Assembly: GCA_015494295.1 (NCBI GenBank)
Contig: WGBO01000026.1
Span: 1 to 64,000, forward strand
DNA length: 64,000 bases
Direction of reading: 5' to 3'
Source of the DNA: Gammaproteobacteria bacterium
GTDB lineage: Bacteria > Pseudomonadota > Gammaproteobacteria > DSM-19610
The notes under the pieces were generated by a model. That model saw only the letters and a list, made by a program, of their open reading frames with translations, made no database searches and was not told the origin of the DNA. Of the stretch, positions 56,943 to 64,000 are shown piece after piece; positions within the stretch are counted from its first letter, which is position 1, and each line of letters starts with the position of its first letter. The position numbers and the translations under genes were made by a program.

Positions 56943-57458
56943 TCAGGGGCGCCGCGGGCCGAGCAGCGTGACCAGTGTCATGCCCAGGCCCAGCACCAGC
57001 AGGAGCACCGAGAACACCACCAGCGCTTCCGCCATGGTCACGCCGAACAGCAGTTCCGGGGTATAGCCGCAGGGTTCCATGACCTGGAACATCGACGGAA
57101 ACCACTTGTCGAGCGCAAACCAGGGCGGCAAGCCGGACTCCATGACACAGCTCCCCTCCAGCGTGCCCCGCTCGGTGCCCAGCAGTTTCAGGGAACGCTC
57201 CAGCAGGCCCGCGCCCACCAGTGTCACGAACGACTGGAGCAGGACCAGCAGCGGGCGCCGGCGGCGCGCCAGGTAACCCGGCACACCGGCCGCGATCAGG
57301 CCCAGCAACCACACGCGCACGTGGATGCACAGCACACAGGGGTAGTAGTCCAGGCGGTACTGGTAGAACAGCGCCGTGGCTTCCATTGCCAGCGCCACCA
57401 CCACCAGCCCCAGCCAGTAGAACGGTGAGGTCGCCAGCCGGTAGAGCCTGTCTCGCAT
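56943..57458 (-). CDS. dsbB: disulfide bond formation protein DsbB
   Basis: A 171-residue inner-membrane quinone reductase that reoxidises DsbA. Four helices, with the first periplasmic Cys pair CVLC (YYPCVLCIHVRVW) and the second pair in GSCVMES and MEPCGYTPELLF. ATG at 57458 follows GGGGAAGCGGC. It lies 10 nt after ppnN on the same strand. dsbA is not in the window. Confidence 0.93.
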   Translation of the reverse strand: MRDRLYRLATSPFYWLGLVVVALAMEATALFYQYRLDYYPCVLCIHVRVWLLGLIAAGVPGYLARRRRPLLVLLQSFVTLVGAGLLERSLKLLGTERGTLEGSCVMESGLPPWFALDKWFPSMFQVMEPCGYTPELLFGVTMAEALVVFSVLLLVLGLGMTLVTLLGPRRP

Positions 57459-57468
57459 GCCGCTTCCC

Positions 57469-58839
57469 CTACTTGATGATGCGGTAACAGGGCACATAGG
57501 CCTTGCCCGGCAGTTTCATCCGGTGCTGTTCGACGAAGGAACCCAGCAACTCGTCCATCGGCCCCATGATCTCCGGGTCGCCGTGGATCTCGAACAGGCC
57601 GTGCTCCTCGATGGCACGGATGCCCTCGTCCTTGACGTTGCCGGCCACCACGCCGGAGAAGGCGCGCCGCAGATTGGCGGCCAGGGTGTGGCGGTCCTGG
57701 TCGCGGTGCAGTTCCAGCTTGCGCATGTTCTCGTGGGTGGGCACGAAAGGCTTCTGGAACTCCTCGTCGATCTTCAGCATCCAGTTGAAGTAATAGGCGT
57801 CGCCGTGCAGCTTGCGGAACTCGCGTACCTGGCGGATGCCCTCGGCCATTTCGCGCGCCACCCGCGGCGGGTCGTCGACGATGATCCGGTAGCGCTGCTG
57901 CGCCTCGATGCCCAGGGTATCGAGAATGAACTGATTGATGCGCTTGAAGTACTCCTCCGAACCGGCAGGCCCGGTGAGGATCAGCGGAAACGGAATCTCC
58001 GCATTGTCCGGGTGCAGCAGTATGCCCAGCAGGTAGAGAATCTCCTCGGCGGTGCCGGCGCCGCCGGGGAATACCACGATGCCGTGGCCGGTGCGCACGA
58101 AGGCTTCCAGGCGCTTCTCGATGTCCGGCATGATCACCAGGTTGTTGACGATGGGATTGGGCGACTCGGCGGCGATAATGCCCGGCTCGGTAATGCCCAG
58201 GTACACGCCGGGGCTGATACGCTGCTTGGCGTGACCGATGGTGGCGCCCTTCATCGGCCCCTTCATGGCGCCGGGTCCGCAACCGGTACAGATATCCAGG
58301 CCACGCAGGCCCATCTGGTAGCCGGTCACCTTGGAATAGTCGTATTCCTCGCGGCTGATGGAATGCCCGCCCCAGCACACCACCAGGTTGGGTTCCGCGC
58401 GCGGCACCAGCACCCGCGCGTTGCGCAGGATATGGAACACCGCGCTGGTCACCCCCTCCGGGGTATTCAGGTCGATCTTGGGGTTGTCCTCGATCTCGTC
58501 GCTGACGTAGATCACATCGCGCAACACCGCGAACAGGTGCTCGTTGATACCCTTGATCATCACCCCGTCGACAAAGGCGTGTGCCGGCGCGCCCGTCACC
58601 TCCAGCTTGATGCCGCGCTCCTGCTGAAGAATGCGGATGGCGAAATCGGGGTAGCGCTCCAGCAGCTCCTTGCCGTCGTCCAGCGAACTGCCGCAGTTGA
58701 GGACCGCCAGCGAGCAGTTGCGAAACAGGGTGTACAGGCCGCCCTGGCTGGTGTCCAGCAGGCGGTTGACCTCGGACCTGGACAGGACTTCCAGGCGTCC
58801 TTCGGGACTGATACGGGCATCGACGACTTCGTAATCCAT
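57469..58839 (-). CDS. ppnN: nucleotide 5'-monophosphate nucleosidase PpnN
   Basis: A 456-residue YgdH/PpnN enzyme, which cleaves nucleoside monophosphates to base and ribose 5-phosphate and responds to (p)ppGpp in E. coli. The LOG-type motif is FPGGAGTAEE, with DICTGCGPGAMKGPMKGA earlier. Length matches E. coli (454). ATG at 58839. It precedes dsbB by 10 nt. Confidence 0.94.
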   Translation of the reverse strand: MDYEVVDARISPEGRLEVLSRSEVNRLLDTSQGGLYTLFRNCSLAVLNCGSSLDDGKELLERYPDFAIRILQQERGIKLEVTGAPAHAFVDGVMIKGINEHLFAVLRDVIYVSDEIEDNPKIDLNTPEGVTSAVFHILRNARVLVPRAEPNLVVCWGGHSISREEYDYSKVTGYQMGLRGLDICTGCGPGAMKGPMKGATIGHAKQRISPGVYLGITEPGIIAAESPNPIVNNLVIMPDIEKRLEAFVRTGHGIVVFPGGAGTAEEILYLLGILLHPDNAEIPFPLILTGPAGSEEYFKRINQFILDTLGIEAQQRYRIIVDDPPRVAREMAEGIRQVREFRKLHGDAYYFNWMLKIDEEFQKPFVPTHENMRKLELHRDQDRHTLAANLRRAFSGVVAGNVKDEGIRAIEEHGLFEIHGDPEIMGPMDELLGSFVEQHRMKLPGKAYVPCYRIIK

Positions 58840-59022
58840 CAGTTTACTGTTCTTTTATCCGTGAAATTGGGGGCATGGAGTATAGCGGCAATTGACGCCG
58901 GGAATGTTGCCGCTAACGCCGCGCTCCCCGTCCCAGGCGAAAAATTTTTCTGCGCATGGGGGCGGAAATTGACCGCTTTCCCTCTTGACATCCGCCACCT
59001 GTCCCATTCCACCTGCTGGTGC

Positions 59023-59031
59023 TTATGCACA
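59023..59031 (+). promoter_or_regulatory. DnaA box (TTATGCACA)
   Basis: TTATGCACA matches the TTATNCACA consensus. It lies in the 491-nt intergenic region between ppnN and lon, about 180 nt from the inverted pair at 59212. Confidence 0.6.
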
Positions 59032-59211
59032 GGTGTCATCAGACGGTAAGAAAATCATTGAACAAACCCGTTCCCGCTTGATCTTCAATCTATGAATAGA
59101 CTGCAATCCTTTGTTTTATTTATACTATTACAAATTGATCAAAAAATGCACGATTTAACGTCCATGGCGTATTTTCAGGGCTTCGCGGCAGTTTCCAGAA
59201 CTTGTTCCACA

Positions 59212-59240
59212 GAGTTATCCACAGAATCTGTGGATAACTC
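59212..59240. promoter_or_regulatory. perfect inverted pair of DnaA boxes upstream of lon
   Basis: GAGTTATCCACAGA (59212-59225) and its exact reverse complement TCTGTGGATAACTC (59227-59240) flank one base. Each arm has the consensus box TTATCCACA (59215-59223 and 59229-59237). An AT-rich stretch precedes it (59088-59165). The arrangement suggests a DnaA-controlled site: a promoter operator, a titration or reactivation site, or part of an origin. Confidence 0.75.
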
Positions 59241-59269
59241 CCACAACAAAATGCGTCTTTTGCCCGGCC

Positions 59270-59298
59270 CTTGATTTATGCTTGCCGACACACCATCT
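59270..59298 (+). promoter_or_regulatory. sigma-32 type heat-shock promoter of lon
   Basis: CTTGATT (59270-59276), 14-nt spacer, CACCATCT (59291-59298): close to the sigma-32 consensus CTTGAAA / CCCCATNT (7 of 8 in the -10). Transcription would begin about 25-30 nt before the ATG at 59331. Lon is heat-shock controlled in other gammaproteobacteria. Confidence 0.6.
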
Positions 59299-59330
59299 CT
59301 ATGTTCCGAAAAGCCAAACAAGAAGCCGAC

Positions 59331-61721
59331 ATGGATAACCAGGAAACCGACACACAGATCGAGGAAAACAACAGCGGCGCCGAACTGATCCGCGCCCAGG
59401 ACGCCCTGCCCGGCACCATCCCGATTCTGCCGCAGGCGGAACGCCCCTTCTTTCCCGGCCAGATCATTCCCCTGCTGCTCGACCCTGAGGCCTGGGGACC
59501 GACCATCCAGTCCGCGCAGGAAAACGCCAACGGCGTCCTCGGTCTGCTGCTTACCCGGGCCGAGCGACCGGAACAGGCCACAAGCGAGGATTTCTACCGG
59601 ATGGGCACGGCGGCGCGCATCCACCGCATCGGCCGGGTCGACGGCCGCCTGCAGGTACTGCTGGAAGGCGTGCAGCGTTTCCGCGTCATCGAGTGGCTCA
59701 GCCAGCAGGCGCCGCTCACCGCGCGCGTGCGTTACTACCCGGAACCACGCGTCGAGGACGACACCGAGATCAAGGCCTACGCCATCGCCATCATCAATAC
59801 CATCAAGGAACTGGTGCCGCTGAACCCGCTGTACGGTGAAGAGTTCAAGCTGTTCCTGGACAACTTCCACCCCAACGACCCCTCGCACCTCGCCGACTTC
59901 GCGGCCAGCCTGACCACCTCCGGCAAGGACGAGCAGCAGGACGTGCTGGAAGCCGTCGACCTGGTGAAACGGCTGCAACGTGTGCACGCGCTGCTGATCA
60001 AGGAGCTGGAAATCGCCCGTACCCAGGCGCACATCCGCAAGCAGGTCGAACAGGACATGCAGAAGCACCAGCGCGAGCACATCCTGCGCGAACAGATGAA
60101 GGTCATCCAGAAGGAACTGGGCATCTCCAAGGACGACCGCACCGCCGAGCTGGACAAGTTCCGCGAACGCCTGGAGTCGCTGGACCTGCCGGACAAGGCC
60201 GCCGAACGCATCCAGGAGGAGATGGACAAGTTCGCGGTGCTGGAAAGCGGGTCGCCGGAGTACGCCACCACCCGCAACTACCTCGACTGGCTCACCAGCC
60301 TTCCCTGGGGCAAGCACACTGAAGACCGGCTCGACCTGAAGGAAGCGCGGCGCATCCTCGACGAGGACCACGACGGCCTGGAAGACGTCAAGCAGCGCAT
60401 CATGGAATTCATCGGTGTCGGCATCATGAAGGGCGAGGTGTCCGGCTCCATCATCCTGTTCGTGGGTCCCCCGGGCGTCGGCAAGACCTCGCTGGGCCGT
60501 TCCATCGCACGCGCGCTGGGACGCCGCTTCTTCCGCTTCTCGCTGGGCGGCATGCGCGACGAGGCCGAGATCAAGGGCCACCGGCGCACCTATGTCGGCG
60601 CCATGCCCGGCAAGTTCATCCAGGCCATCAAGGACACCCAGGCCGCCAACCCGGTGATCATGCTCGACGAGATCGACAAGGTCGGCGCCTCCTACCAGGG
60701 CGACCCCGCATCGGCCCTGCTCGAAGTCCTCGACCCGGAACAGAACAGCGACTTCCTCGACCACTTTCTGGACGTGCCCTTCGACCTCTCCAAGGTGCTG
60801 TTCATCTGCACCGCCAACCAGCTCGACACCATTCCCGGGCCGTTGCTGGACCGCATGGAAGTCATCCACCTGTCCGGCTACCTCGCCAGCGAGAAGATGG
60901 ACATCGCGCGCCACCACCTGCTGCCGCGCCAGCTCGAACGCAACGGTCTGAAACCGCGCGGACAACTGCGCATCGACAAGGGGGCGCTACGCCGCATCAT
61001 CGAGGAATATGCGCGCGAGGCCGGCGTGCGCCGCCTCGAGAAGCACCTCAGCGCCATCGCCCGCAAGGCGGTGGTCAAGCTGCTGGAAGGCGAGAAGCCG
61101 CCCATCCACGTGCGCGCGAAGGACATTGAGGACTACCTCGGCAAGCCGGTATTCAGCCGCGAGAAGCGCCTGTCCGGCGTCGGCATCATCACCGGCCTGG
61201 CCTGGACCGCCATGGGTGGCGCCACGCTCAGTATCGAAGCCACGCGCATCCACAGCTTCACGCGCGGCTTCAAGCTCACCGGCCAGCTCGGCGACGTGAT
61301 GCGCGAGTCCGCGGAGATCGCCTACAGCCATATCCTCGCCAACGCGGAACGCTGGGGCGCGTCGCCCGACTTTTTCGAGAACTCGCTGATCCACCTGCAC
61401 GTACCCGCCGGCGCCACGCCCAAGGACGGCCCCAGCGCCGGCATCACCATGGCCTGCGCGCTGCTGTCGCTGGCGAAGAACCGACGTGCGGTACGCAAGC
61501 TGGCGATGACCGGCGAGCTCACCCTCACCGGCCAGGTGCTGCCGGTGGGCGGCATCCGCGAGAAAGTGATCGCGGCGCGGCGCGCCAACATCCGCGAACT
61601 GATCCTGCCGGCTGCCAACCGTGGAGACTACGAGGAGATCCCGGAATACATCCGGGAAGGACTCAAGGTCCACTTTGCTGAAAAATTCGACGAAGTGGTG
61701 CCGATCGTCTTCGAGAAGTGA
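59331..61721 (+). CDS. ATP-dependent Lon protease, AsrA-like type
   Basis: A 796-residue Lon-family protease. N-terminal LAN domain ([20 protein letters not shown]), a coiled coil (about 175-290), AAA+ with Walker [12 protein letters not shown] and Walker [13 protein letters not shown], and protease domain with catalytic Ser in [10 protein letters not shown] and Lys in [13 protein letters not shown]. The divergent N-terminus with PFFPGQ, rather than LPLRDVVVYP, resembles the second Lon (AsrA) of Pseudomonas. ATG at 59331 follows AAGAAG. rluE overlaps its stop. Confidence 0.93.
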   Translation: MDNQETDTQIEENNSGAELIRAQDALPGTIPILPQAERPFFPGQIIPLLLDPEAWGPTIQSAQENANGVLGLLLTRAERPEQATSEDFYRMGTAARIHRIGRVDGRLQVLLEGVQRFRVIEWLSQQAPLTARVRYYPEPRVEDDTEIKAYAIAIINTIKELVPLNPLYGEEFKLFLDNFHPNDPSHLADFAASLTTSGKDEQQDVLEAVDLVKRLQRVHALLIKELEIARTQAHIRKQVEQDMQKHQREHILREQMKVIQKELGISKDDRTAELDKFRERLESLDLPDKAAERIQEEMDKFAVLESGSPEYATTRNYLDWLTSLPWGKHTEDRLDLKEARRILDEDHDGLEDVKQRIMEFIGVGIMKGEVSGSIILFVGPPGVGKTSLGRSIARALGRRFFRFSLGGMRDEAEIKGHRRTYVGAMPGKFIQAIKDTQAANPVIMLDEIDKVGASYQGDPASALLEVLDPEQNSDFLDHFLDVPFDLSKVLFICTANQLDTIPGPLLDRMEVIHLSGYLASEKMDIARHHLLPRQLERNGLKPRGQLRIDKGALRRIIEEYAREAGVRRLEKHLSAIARKAVVKLLEGEKPPIHVRAKDIEDYLGKPVFSREKRLSGVGIITGLAWTAMGGATLSIEATRIHSFTRGFKLTGQLGDVMRESAEIAYSHILANAERWGASPDFFENSLIHLHVPAGATPKDGPSAGITMACALLSLAKNRRAVRKLAMTGELTLTGQVLPVGGIREKVIAARRANIRELILPAANRGDYEEIPEYIREGLKVHFAEKFDEVVPIVFEK

Positions 61722-62245
61722 TTGTCCTGTTCAACAAGCCCTTCCGGGTGCTGTCGCAGTTCACCACCGAGGGCGGCAAGTCCACGCTGGCCGACTACAT
61801 CGACATTCCCGGCATCTACTGCGCCGGGCGTCTCGACTACGACAGCGAGGGCCTGCTGGTGCTCACCGATGACGGCCGCCTGCAGCAACGCATCGCCAAC
61901 CCCAGGCACGGCAAGTCCAAGGAATACTGGGTGCAGGTCGAGGGCGACCCAAACGACAGCGACCTGCAGGCGCTGCGCGACGGCGTGCAGCTCAAGGATG
62001 GTGCGACGCGGCCGGCGCGGGTGGAACTGATGGACGAGCCCGAACTGTGGCCGCGCACGCCGCCCATCCGCGAACGCCGCAACATCCCCACGCGCTGGAT
62101 CCGGATGGTGTTGAAGGAAGGACGCAACCGCCAGGTGCGGCGCATGACCGCGCACATTGGTTTTCCCACCCTGCGGCTGGTGCGCTACCGGGTGGGGGAA
62201 TGGACCCTGGACGGCATCCCCAGTGGCGGGCTGAAGCGCCTGTAG
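61718..62245 (+). CDS. rluE: rRNA pseudouridine synthase, RluE type
   Basis: A 175-residue RsuA-family pseudouridine synthase without an S4 domain, matching RluE (23S rRNA U2457). The catalytic Asp is in [15 protein letters not shown], and the C-terminal GRNRQVRRM motif is present. GTG at 61718 overlaps the lon stop (GTGA), indicating translational coupling. Confidence 0.9.
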   Translation: MIVLFNKPFRVLSQFTTEGGKSTLADYIDIPGIYCAGRLDYDSEGLLVLTDDGRLQQRIANPRHGKSKEYWVQVEGDPNDSDLQALRDGVQLKDGATRPARVELMDEPELWPRTPPIRERRNIPTRWIRMVLKEGRNRQVRRMTAHIGFPTLRLVRYRVGEWTLDGIPSGGLKRL

Positions 62246-62260
62246 GACCGGCGGCAAGCC

Positions 62261-62875
62261 TCAGTCTTCACACTCACGGTAACCGATGGCGCGAAAGAAC
62301 AACGTCACCAGGTAATCGGTCAGTTCATTCAGGTCGAGATCCCGGTAACGCGGCGTACCGAAGATACACTTGGCATACAAGGCCTCGCGCAACATGCCCT
62401 GGAACATCAGCGCGGCAATCCGGCCGTCGGTCTGCGCCACCTTGCCACTGGCCTGCAACTCACGCACCGTCACCTCGATGTAGTCGGTGAACGGGCGCCA
62501 GCGATTCTCGAAGAACTGGCGCGTGGCATCGCTGCCCTCCAGCGCGCTCTGCAGCTCCATGCGCAGGTAATCGGGGTCGCGCGACACACTTTCCACGTAG
62601 CGGCGCGTAATCATGCGCAACACCTCGCCAAAACTGCCGTCGCTCTGCACCACAGCCTCCACATAACTCTCGCGCTGGCAGGCAATCCGGTTCAGCACCT
62701 CTTCATACAAGGCTTCCTTGGAAGGAAAATGGCGGTAGAGGATAGCCGGGCTGACCCCTACCCGGCGCGCAATCTCGTCGACCGCGACCCCGTGGTAGCC
62801 CTTGTCCGAGAACAATACCTTGGCCACCGCCAGGATCGCGGCCTTCCGCTCCGAGGCCTTGAGTCGCTTGCTCAA
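62261..62875 (-). CDS. TetR-family regulator coupled to tusA
   Basis: A 204-residue TetR regulator. DNA-binding helices at about 8-55 (AILAVAKVLFSDKGYHGVAV, RRVGVSPAILYRHFPSKEAL). The ligand domain carries cysteines in RIACQRES, YAKCIFG and GYRECED. The start is TTG at 62875 overlapping the tusA stop (TTGA). It is cotranscribed with tusA, and a palindrome before tusA is its probable operator. The 3' end is convergent with rluE. Confidence 0.88.
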   Translation of the reverse strand: MSKRLKASERKAAILAVAKVLFSDKGYHGVAVDEIARRVGVSPAILYRHFPSKEALYEEVLNRIACQRESYVEAVVQSDGSFGEVLRMITRRYVESVSRDPDYLRMELQSALEGSDATRQFFENRWRPFTDYIEVTVRELQASGKVAQTDGRIAALMFQGMLREALYAKCIFGTPRYRDLDLNELTDYLVTLFFRAIGYRECED

Positions 62876-63102
62876 CCCTTGCGAATGCTGAACGCGTATT
62901 CGCCGCCGTCCTGGCTGGCCGCGAGCAACTCATTACCGGTCTGCTTGCAGAACGCCTCAAAATCCTTCACCGATCCGGGATCGGTGGCGACAATCCGCAG
63001 AACCTGGCCGGACTCCAGGCCCTGGATGCTTTTCTTGGCCCGCAGGATGGGCAACGGACAATTCAGACCACGGGCATCAAGTTCCAGATCATAACCAGAC
63101 AT
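62872..63102 (-). CDS. TusA/SirA-family sulfur carrier protein
   Basis: A 76-residue TusA-like protein. The active-site Cys is in LNCPLPILRAKKSI (CPxP motif). TusA relays persulfide sulfur in tRNA thiolation, molybdopterin synthesis and, in sulfur oxidisers, to the Dsr pathway. ATG at 63102 follows AAAGGAGGCGAGCC. It is followed by a TetR regulator with a 4-nt overlap. Confidence 0.93.
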   Translation of the reverse strand: MSGYDLELDARGLNCPLPILRAKKSIQGLESGQVLRIVATDPGSVKDFEAFCKQTGNELLAASQDGGEYAFSIRKG

Positions 63103-63121
63103 GGCTCGCCTCCTTTTTGTT

Positions 63122-63135
63122 AGTGAGCGTTCACT
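63122..63135. promoter_or_regulatory. palindromic operator upstream of tusA-tetR
   Basis: AGTGAGC-GTTCACT is a near-perfect 14-bp palindrome (12 of 14 symmetric), 20 nt before the tusA start, in an AT-rich promoter region. TetR regulators often bind similar sites. Autoregulation is inferred. Confidence 0.6.
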
Positions 63136-63204
63136 TTTTAAAACAAACCATCCAGTCTGTCAACCCCCTTTTGGTTCCCCGTTATAGGTATGGGAGAGGT
63201 GTGG

Positions 63205-64000
63205 CTATTTTTCAGCGCTGATCATGGCGATCCAGCCGGGGTCGGCGTCGCCGTGTTCGGCGGGGAGGAATTCACCGTCGGGTTCATCGTTTTCATCCCA
63301 GCCCTGCAGGTAGATGGTGACATTGGAAAAACCGGCGTCGAGCAGGATTTCCTTGAGTTCGGGCAGGCCGTAGAGGCGCCACTCGTAGTGGAAGGCTTTC
63401 TCCATCTTCGAGCCGTCGTTGAAGGTGAAGTGGATGTTGCACACCATGTGACCGGTGACCGGGTCGTAGCTTTCCTGTTCCCAGACGTAGGTAAACCCCT
63501 TGTGCTTGGTCTTTTCCTCGATCTCCTGGTAGGCCTCGTAGCCGCCGAAGGCGTCCATGAACAGAATACCGTCGTCGACCAGGCTGTCGCGCACCGAGGC
63601 GAAGTAGTCGACCAGCACCTTGCGCTGTTCGAAGATCTGCCAACTGAAGTTCATCGCCAGCACGATGTCGACCGGGTCGGTCTTTACCGTGCGCACGTCG
63701 CTCTGCAACAGGGTGACGCGGGCACGCTGTTCGGGTTCCAGCGCGGCAATATGGTGTTCGCGGCTCCAGTCCAGCACTTCCGGATCAAAGTCCACGCCAA
63801 TGGCATGATTGTCGGGGCGCCCGCGTACCCACTCGCAACACATCTTCGCGGTACCGCAAAAGTCCTCGCGCAGCCGCGTCGCGTCACGGCCGCGGATGCG
63901 CCGGAAGTTGGTGTCGATGAATTCGTACTCGAAATCGGTTGCCTGCACGGACTTTTCATACAGTTCGTACTTGTCCTCGGTCTCCGCCTTGCGCGGCTTG
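63205..64000 (-). CDS. SAM-dependent methyltransferase, 5' end beyond window
   Basis: A class I methyltransferase whose start lies beyond the right edge: the frame stays open from 63948 to 64000 (EDKYELYEKSVQATDFEY). An internal GTG at 63948 is not the likely start. Motif I is modified (LREDFCGTAKMC), followed by AIGVDFDPEVLDW, DIVLAMNFSWQIF and GILFMDAFGG. The substrate is unknown. It is upstream of tusA on the same strand with a 102-nt gap. Confidence 0.82.
   Translation of the reverse strand, partial: KPRKAETEDKYELYEKSVQATDFEYEFIDTNFRRIRGRDATRLREDFCGTAKMCCEWVRGRPDNHAIGVDFDPEVLDWSREHHIAALEPEQRARVTLLQSDVRTVKTDPVDIVLAMNFSWQIFEQRKVLVDYFASVRDSLVDDGILFMDAFGGYEAYQEIEEKTKHKGFTYVWEQESYDPVTGHMVCNIHFTFNDGSKMEKAFHYEWRLYGLPELKEILLDAGFSNVTIYLQGWDENDEPDGEFLPAEHGDADPGWIAMISAEK

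Noticed and set aside
58840..59330. A definite oriC call
   Set aside because: Only three DnaA boxes, few GATC sites and no dnaA, dnaN, gidA or mnmE nearby; kept as a candidate DnaA site instead.

Overview
The window is high-GC chromosomal DNA from a gammaproteobacterium. Evidence for the class is the order mltD / yafS-like / rnhA / dnaQ, and the presence of greB, rapA, efpL (yeiP), arfB, ppnN, rluE and tmcA. Several features suggest a free-living, perhaps marine or sulfur-metabolising lineage: a DsrC/TusE-family protein, TusA, an exported rhodanese, a PEP-CTERM protein and a large set of Na+/H+ and K+/H+ transporters. Genus cannot be fixed from the sequence alone. Coding density is high, most genes lie on the minus strand, and many neighbours overlap by 4 nt.

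Layout. 1-1790 is the right end of an integrated element: a tyrosine integrase with a small overlapping partner, ending at a 3' fragment of a tRNA-Val(CAC) gene, which is the attachment-site scar. 1855-6275 holds a multi-pass membrane protein, an exported protein followed by a PEP-CTERM protein, and an AI-2E-family permease. 6502-12809 holds a DUF1631-PilZ pair, dnaQ, rnhA, a methyltransferase and the lytic transglycosylase mltD. 12787-20735 is a compact five-gene cation-homeostasis cluster: nhaR, nhaA, a CPA antiporter, a KefB/C-type antiporter and a P2-type ATPase. 20856-26198 holds an HPF-type ribosome protein, beta-carbonic anhydrase, hemH with two small DUF genes, and tmcA. 26259-31831 is the 2-oxoglutarate dehydrogenase operon sucA-sucB-lpdA.

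32379-40557 holds a MetA-type acyltransferase next to an uncharacterised P-loop protein, a LysR regulator divergent from a DsrC/TusE-like gene, slyD, a zinc-efflux CDF protein, gltD, SprT and GIY-YIG proteins, and an exported rhodanese with a tiny acidic exported protein. 40680-50178 holds greB, a hybrid-domain sensor kinase, ygiQ, efpL, rapA, a cold-shock gene and arfB. 50180-58839 holds a DUF1415 gene, an ABC-F ATPase, a methyltransferase, recQ, a 1-Cys peroxiredoxin, a membrane-tethered glutaredoxin, dsbB and ppnN. 58840-59330 is a long AT-rich intergenic region with a perfect inverted pair of DnaA boxes, immediately before a sigma-32-like promoter and an AsrA-type lon gene overlapped by rluE. 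The window closes with tusA overlapping a TetR regulator under a palindromic operator, and a methyltransferase cut by the window edge.

Most of the window is ordinary housekeeping. No clearly new multi-gene system could be demonstrated. The least explained pieces are the DnaA-box region before lon, the cation cluster, the tusA-tetR pair, the DsrC-like protein lacking its terminal cysteine, the metA-linked P-loop protein, and the element border at the tRNA-Val scar.
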